NCBI GenBank assembly: GCA_051453625.1
Contig: JBOZIK010000001.1
Location: 105,715,427 to 105,779,426 of the forward strand
Direction of reading: 5' to 3'
Origin: Welwitschia mirabilis
Taxonomy: Eukaryota; Gnetophyta; Gnetopsida; Welwitschiales
Length of the DNA stretch: 64,000 bases
Below, piece after piece: positions 59,196 through 64,000 of the stretch. A program made the translations under genes and the position numbers. The number at the start of each line of letters is the position of its first letter. The first letter of the stretch is position 1. The notes beneath the pieces are model-generated. The model saw only the letters and a program-made list of their open reading frames with translations, was not told the DNA's origin and did not search any database.

Positions 59196-60394
59196 AGACT
59201 TAAGGATGTAATTCTAGGTAAGGGTCTTATGGCAGTTTCAAAGTGGAATTCCCAAGTATATATCCTACAAGTCTTTTAATTTTGCATTCAGAATTCAGGA
59301 GATTTTTCCCCCTATAATATTTTTTCTGGCTAAAGTATGGATTCTTGACTTGTTTCAGGTGGTGTGAAGACTTGTATCCACCACAAAAAGGTTCATAGAA
59401 TTCTTGATAACTTTTTCTTACTGACATTAAGCCTTGGTCATAATGAAGGTATCATCTATATAGTGATTATCGATAAAAGTTTAATCTCCAATTCTGATTT
59501 ATATAACTCCATTTCTTTTAAGAAGATCTATAAAACATTAATTACAAAGAGAAAAAGGTATGGGTATAGCAGGTCCCCTTAACTTAAACCTTGACTTACT
59601 AAAAAAAATTTGATTTATGATTGTTGACCTTCATACTAAACTCAACTGATGCCCGTATATCTAGACAAAGATTAATGATATCTTGATAAAAATCAGTTTT
59701 TCTAAGGATAATTCCTAACACTTATCAACTAACTAAGTTATAAGATTTTGTAATACCCAACTTAGTAATAAGAAGAGAAAATTTATATTTTTAACAAAAT
59801 GAATGATCTTATTAGTCAAGAGGATTTATACCTATGTTGTGATGCCAATTCGTAGGAATTTGATGGTGTATTTAAAATACTTTTATAGGACATTTATACA
59901 AGTTTAGATGTAATTCTGTTGATTATAGAAAGATGATAAGATGATTATAGAAACATGTAATTCTTGACATAATTAGAGCCATTTCAGACATGTTCTGATA
60001 TTTATCATATTGAAGGAATACCAAAAGTGAAGAAGACCGATTTACACTACTTGAAAAGCTTGGGAAGAGTGTCGTTCCCACTGTCATCCCCATGATAGTA
60101 GGGACGATAGCTCATTATAATAGCTACACATGATCAGCACATGGGCAACACTTGGAAAACACATGCACATGGAGTGTTGGTAGTGTTATGTCCTTGGTCT
60201 TCCCCATGACATGTAAGACAATGACCTTAATCACATCAAAAAAGGCTTCGGTAATAACAATAGCACATAATAATAGGGCATTATCCACCTAGTTGTCCAG
60301 ACAATAGATAGGATGACGACATCGGTAACATGTGTGGATAACCCATAGTGCAAACAAGAGCACATGGGTATTTAACCCAAGCAATTTAGACAGC

Positions 60395-60432
60395 GTCATC
60401 CCATCTATCGTGGGGATAATAGATAGGATGAC
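60395..60432 (+). repeat. Imperfect palindrome (14-bp arms, 10-bp loop)
   Basis: The arms gtcatcccatctat and atagataggatgac are complementary with one mismatch around cgtggggata. Related motifs recur in the LTR and leader (about 60072-60110, 60295-60325, 62037-62078 and 62731-62772). Confidence 0.75.
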
Positions 60433-60543
60433 AATTATTTTTACATTTCGATAATAGATATTATTGTAAATGAGGTCAAACAACCCATGTGGGCTACTAG
60501 GGTTACCTTAATGAACATCTAGGGTTACAGTTCATTGTAAAAC

Positions 60544-60550
60544 TATAAAT
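60544..60550 (+). promoter_or_regulatory. TATA box of the element G LTR
   Basis: tataaat followed by acccttccctcctttac is the usual arrangement of a plant LTR promoter, with transcription starting about 25-35 bases downstream. Its place in the second quarter of the LTR is reasonable for the U3/R boundary. Confidence 0.6.
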
Positions 60551-60865
60551 ACCCTTCCCTCCTTTACTTCTAGATAATCCTTTATACTTGATATGCTTAT
60601 GATAGAAGCTTGAAGGTAGGAGGTTTATCCAGTAGCTATAGAAAGGGGTTTCTTTGGTGTTAGGTTGTCTCCGTTCCATTGAGGTCCTGTTATTTTGTTA
60701 TAAGTGGATGTAAAGTTCTTTTTATTTATATAAATACTCTTTTCATTCCAATTCTGTGAATGTTCCTTATGGTTTAAGTTAGTCATAATTAAGTGACAGT
60801 TCTATGATTTATTTAGATCATGAGGGCAACCTTTGTTAAGGTTGACCTTGGTTAGTAGTAGGTTT

Positions 60866-61294
60866 NNNNNNNNNNNNNNNNNNNNNNNNNNNNNNNNNNN
60901 NNNNNNNNNNNNNNNNNNNNNNNNNNNNNNNNNNNNNNNNNNNNNNNNNNNNNNNNNNNNNNNNNNNNNNNNNNNNNNNNNNNNNNNNNNNNNNNNNNNN
61001 NNNNNNNNNNNNNNNNNNNNNNNNNNNNNNNNNNNNNNNNNNNNNNNNNNNNNNNNNNNNNNNNNNNNNNNNNNNNNNNNNNNNNNNNNNNNNNNNNNNN
61101 NNNNNNNNNNNNNNNNNNNNNNNNNNNNNNNNNNNNNNNNNNNNNNNNNNNNNNNNNNNNNNNNNNNNNNNNNNNNNNNNNNNNNNNNNNNNNNNNNNNN
61201 NNNNNNNNNNNNNNNNNNNNNNNNNNNNNNNNNNNNNNNNNNNNNNNNNNNNNNNNNNNNNNNNNNNNNNNNNNNNNNNNNNNNNNNNNNNNNN
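60866..61294. other. Assembly gap, 429 N
   Basis: The gap falls inside the LTR of element G. The heptamer taggttt occurs at both edges (60859-60865 and 61295-61301), so the stated size may be unreliable. Confidence 0.97.
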
Positions 61295-61755
61295 TAGGTT
61301 TGATTTGAATTTCCATTTCATTCCATACTACATATTACATTTTTTACTTGGTAGATCTCATAGTTATATTGATTAAAAATTATTATATACTCTTCTTAAT
61401 TGATATGAATTATAGAAAGGATAGTCTTTATAACAGAGAGACAAGAAGCTAGTCCTTATGACAGAAGGATTAGGAACCAAATGAATTCATTTCATTTCCA
61501 TTCCATTCAATTGCATTTCATATTCATTCATCTTCCATTGCATTTATTTTATTATTTACTTTTAGTCAGTAAAAGATAAAATACTCAAAAACTACCTTTA
61601 AAAATCAATTCTCTAACTCTAAGCCTAGTGCCTTCGTTGGGATTATGATATTTGAGTGAACTTTCATTTATACTAGCATGTATTTTCTACAAGTTATATA
61701 ATTTACAGGCTTGTCTAAAGGATTTCAAGATTGCATAAATTTGCACTGTAAAATT

Positions 61756-61774
61756 TTGACGTCGTTGCTGGGGA
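61756..61774 (+). other. Primer-binding site of element G (tRNA-Asp type)
   Basis: tgacgtcgttgctgggga matches the tRNA-Asp complement TGGCGCCGTTGCCGGGGA at 15 of 18 bases. The three differences are C-to-T or G-to-A. It marks the start of minus-strand cDNA synthesis in Tat/Athila elements. Confidence 0.85.
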
Positions 61775-61791
61775 AGACTATAAGGAGCTAA

Positions 61792-62307
61792 AAGGATTGT
61801 CATTAATCAAATAAGTACCTTGAATCTTTTTGTTCAGGTTATTTATTTAAATTAATGCTATATTTTTTGTGTAATTTAAGGTAGATTTATTATTGCAAAA
61901 TTTTATTTTTCATAATTTTTAGGAACCCTATCATTCTTTCTGTCGTCCAGATGACATAGGACATGATAGATCTAAAATTTTGAATTTAGTTTCTATTTCG
62001 TAAATTTTTCTTCTTCATAGTTTAGTAATTAAGTACTATCATTCTATCTATCATCCTCATGCCAGTAGGGACAATAGTCTTAGTTTCAGTAATCTTTCTT
62101 TCTGTAGTTTTTAGAGTTCTAAAGTTTTTAGAGTTCAGTTTTTTTATGATCATTGTACCCCGTGGCCCATCGTCTATATGATCAAAGGGATGACGATCCA
62201 TTACATTTGATTTTGGGTTTTTATTTACTGTTTGTACATATAGGGATACAAAGAATTCTGATAGAAAGACAAAAAATAAGCCAGTGGGGAACTTGATTAA
62301 CAGAAAT
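61792..62307 (+). repeat. Leader tandem repeat, unit 1
   Basis: It aligns with 62487-62997 over its whole length (for example cattaatcaaataagtacct against cattaaccaaataagtacct), an offset of 689-695 bp. It ends at a 176-N gap. Confidence 0.85.
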
Positions 62308-62483
62308 NNNNNNNNNNNNNNNNNNNNNNNNNNNNNNNNNNNNNNNNNNNNNNNNNNNNNNNNNNNNNNNNNNNNNNNNNNNNNNNNNNNNNNNNNNNNN
62401 NNNNNNNNNNNNNNNNNNNNNNNNNNNNNNNNNNNNNNNNNNNNNNNNNNNNNNNNNNNNNNNNNNNNNNNNNNNNNNNNNNN
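62308..62483. other. Assembly gap, 176 N
   Basis: The gap separates the two leader repeat units. It may hide the edge of the repeat or a second primer-site copy. Confidence 0.98.
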
Positions 62484-62486
62484 TAA

Positions 62487-62997
62487 GAGGATTATCATTA
62501 ACCAAATAAGTACCTTGAATCTTTGTGTTCATGTTATTTATTTAAATTAATGCTATATTTCTAGTGTATTTTAAGTAGATTTATTTTTGCAAAATTTTAT
62601 TTTCTATAACTTTTAAGGACCCTGTCATTCTCTCTGTTGTCTAGACAACATAGCACAAGACAGTTCTAAAATTTTGAATTTAGTTATTATTTTTACAAAT
62701 TTTCTTCTATTCATAATTTAGTAATAAAGTACTATCATCCTATCTATTATCCCCACGACAGTAGGGATGACAATCTGGTTTTTGTAACCTTTCTTTTTGT
62801 AATTTTTAGAATTTTATAGTTTTTTGAGTTTAGTCTTTTTATGATCATTGTCCTTTTTGTCCTCTCTAATACTAGGTGGATAATAGTCCATTGCATTTTA
62901 TTTTGGTTTTTATTTACTATTTGTACATGTAAGGATACAAGGAATTTTATGAGAAAAATAAAATATTAGCCAACAAGAAACTAGATTAACAGAGACA
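62487..62997 (+). repeat. Leader tandem repeat, unit 2
   Basis: Second copy of the leader unit. It contains a perfect 16-bp palindrome (tgttgtctagacaaca, 62635-62650), whose counterpart in unit 1 (tgtcgtccagatgacatag, about 61940) is imperfect, and another copy of the LTR palindrome motif at 62731-62772. Confidence 0.85.
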
Positions 62998-63785
62998 TCA
63001 AGAATTATTTGACTTTAAATCTAGATATGCATAACACAGTTATGCAAATTCTATAATTTTTTTATTTTTTCTATTTTAAAATTAGATTTTTTGTTCTCTT
63101 TGTAGTCAAATAGTAATAATGATTCTACATCTTTTGAGTGTTAAGAAATAGCATTTTTAAATGATGAATCATCTAAGAAAGAGAACCTTAATCTCCATTG
63201 TGTATCTATCTTCTTTACCATTTTGAATCTAAAATTTCTTATTCTGTTCTTCTCGTTTGCTTCAATGAATCATAATAGAAAAACTATTGTAGAATTTTTT
63301 TTCTAAAAGAAGAAGAAAATTGCAAAACGATGAGGAGATTGATAAGAAAACACTTCTAAAAATCTTTACCGAAAGAGGAAGACCATTATAAAATCATGTT
63401 GAAAATAGGAATTGGGACCCTCCTTCTTTTCAACCTACTTATTTTTCTTCCTATTCTTTTTGAATCTTATATAGACATGATGATTAAGATTCTCTATATT
63501 TTAGGAATTCCTCCTCATTTAGACAAACTTTTTACAATCATCTTTTTTAATTCTAATCATCTTCAATGCATTACTACTAAGAAGAACTATCTTCCATCAA
63601 TTACTATGAAGAAGAAAAAGATCCATTAAGAAAAATGATTAGTAAAATGATGAAAAACCATAAAAACACCAATAAGAACTTGGAAAAATTAGTTGAAAAC
63701 TTGCAAGAATCTCTTTTACATATTTAAGGATCTTTTATAACACAACATCCTCATAGCTATTATACTTCATCCTTCCTTGAGGAAA
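62998..63785 (+). other. Region before the first ORF of element G
   Basis: Broken frames without a recognised domain. Near 63600-63715 the translation is Lys/Asn-rich and helical (KMMKNHKNTNKNLEKLVENL), in a different frame from the ORF that follows. The 77-codon frame at 63396-63629 looks like chance. Confidence 0.4.
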
Positions 63786-64000
63786 ATGAAAAAAAGCTTA
63801 GAAATCTTTGATAATGATGATTCTTGCTTCCAATTTGAAGATGGATTTGTAAATCAAACTTCAACATCCTACTCATTAGGAGATAAGAAAAAAGGATATA
63901 ATAATAGCATAACTCAACATTTTAACAATTGGGATGAAGATGATCACTTATTAGAGGATGCTATTGAGATATTAGATTATATCCCTGCCATTTATTTATT
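63786..64000 (+). CDS. Partial acidic ORF at the start of element G (runs off the window)
   Basis: From the ATG at 63786 the frame stays open for 71 codons to the window edge. The product is acidic, with FDNDDSCFQFEDGFVNQTS and later NNWDEDDHLLEDAIEIL. By position it should be the N-terminal part of gag or an ORF before gag. I do not recognise a domain. The true start may lie upstream in the shifted Lys-rich frame, so this is possibly also a frame-shifted pseudogene. Confidence 0.4.
   Translation, partial: MKKSLEIFDNDDSCFQFEDGFVNQTSTSYSLGDKKKGYNNSITQHFNNWDEDDHLLEDAIEILDYIPAIYL

Larger units (their letters stand above)
58150..59600 (-). pseudogene. LINE ORF2 reverse transcriptase and zinc-finger part
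   Basis: On the minus strand, DIINLCLDIRASVEFSMKV (about 59660) is followed by the Gly-Leu-x-Gln-Gly-Asp-x-Leu-x-Pro-Tyr-Leu-Phe box at about 59550-59590, here with a stop for Gln. The catalytic box HYIDDTFIM lies at 59445-59466 (YIDD at 59451-59462). After the gap, DIYLGIPL, LSPKVKIILTNSCLISSFHY and INRILKAFIW (59260-58870) match the thumb region of plant L1 RT. Near 58350-58250, TCNVSN and IINHLIFNNAPL resemble the Cys...His-Leu-Phe...Cys-Pro zinc finger at the end of ORF2. The enzyme copies LINE and SINE RNA. This copy is dead. Confidence 0.8.
56607..59748 (-). mobile_element. L1-type LINE, minus strand, 5' truncated
   Basis: The run of T at 56610-56621 is the poly(A) tail of a minus-strand LINE. 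Moving right, the minus strand holds an unrecognised segment, a zinc-finger-like region, the RT C-terminal part and the RT catalytic boxes. Similarity ends near 59748, where the LTR of element G appears to start. Two N gaps interrupt it. Stops are frequent. Confidence 0.75.
59749..61750 (+). repeat. 5' LTR of element G (Tat/Athila-type gypsy), start uncertain
   Basis: The 3' edge is fixed by the primer-binding site at 61756. The start is inferred from tgtaatacccaac at 59749, where the LINE similarity ends, giving about 2.0 kb including a 429-N gap; a start near 59989 is also possible. It contains a TATA box at 60544, palindromic motifs at about 60072-60110, 60295-60325 and 60395-60432, and an attcc-like simple repeat near 61480-61550. 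No second copy is in the window. Confidence 0.6.
61751..64000 (+). mobile_element. Element G, internal region (runs off the window)
   Basis: A primer-binding site follows the LTR, then a duplicated leader and the first coding sequence. The element continues beyond base 64000. The primer site has decayed about half as much as that of element A, which suggests a younger insertion. Confidence 0.7.

Noticed and set aside
60833-61321. Three open frames of about 155 codons
   Set aside because: They consist almost entirely of N bases of an assembly gap.
62022-62550. Open frames of 88-158 codons
   Set aside because: They run through a 176-N gap; the remaining codons lie in the leader repeat.
63396-63629. 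77-codon open frame as gag
   Set aside because: It is in a different frame from the Lys-rich and acidic stretches that follow, and it has no gag motif.

Overview
The window is a gene-poor, very AT-rich block of plant nuclear DNA made almost entirely of old, nested transposable elements. The plant assignment rests on the element types: Ty3/gypsy elements of the Athila/Tat kind with a primer site matching plant tRNA-Asp, Ty1/copia elements, an L1-type LINE with the plant-like GLxQGD and YxDD reverse transcriptase boxes, a tRNA-derived SINE and CACTA-like ends. I found no intact host gene, rRNA, tRNA gene or CRISPR array. Coding segments were recognised by reading translations against remembered family motifs; no database search was run, and all domain boundaries are approximate.

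Layout: 1-8617 is a gypsy element (A) whose 5' LTR is cut by the window edge, with remnants of gag, protease, the start of pol and an extra ORF, and a complete 3' LTR. Two short tandem arrays follow (8.7-9.1 kb). A chromovirus-like gypsy element (B) ends with an LTR at 14191. An Athila-like pol remnant (C) lies at 17.6-19.1 kb. At 20.3-22.3 kb on the minus strand is a LINE endonuclease/C-terminal remnant that looks more like animal LINEs than plant L1. From 26.5 to 35.1 kb a copia element (D) carries a tandem duplication of its RT region and is split by another copia-type element (28001-33378), whose 5' LTR is itself split by a SINE. CACTA-like ends follow at 35.1 and 35.5 kb.

40449-46427 is the best preserved element: a minus-strand copia (E) with both LTRs and gag, protease, integrase, RT and RNase H all recognisable, plus an unusually long, CpG-retaining linker between integrase and RT. 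At 47.3-49.2 kb a plus-strand LINE is joined end to end with an Athila pol remnant (49.2-51.3 kb), followed by an extra ORF like the one in element A. 56.6-59.75 kb is a minus-strand L1 LINE. The window ends with the LTR, primer site, duplicated leader and first coding sequence of another Tat/Athila-type element (G), which runs off the right edge.

Most ORFs are broken by stops where a Trp or Gln codon is expected, and several catalytic residues are changed by G-to-A transitions. This fits long-term deamination of methylated cytosine in silenced elements. Six N gaps are present. At least two (41540 and 59096) look like false gaps with overlapping flanks.
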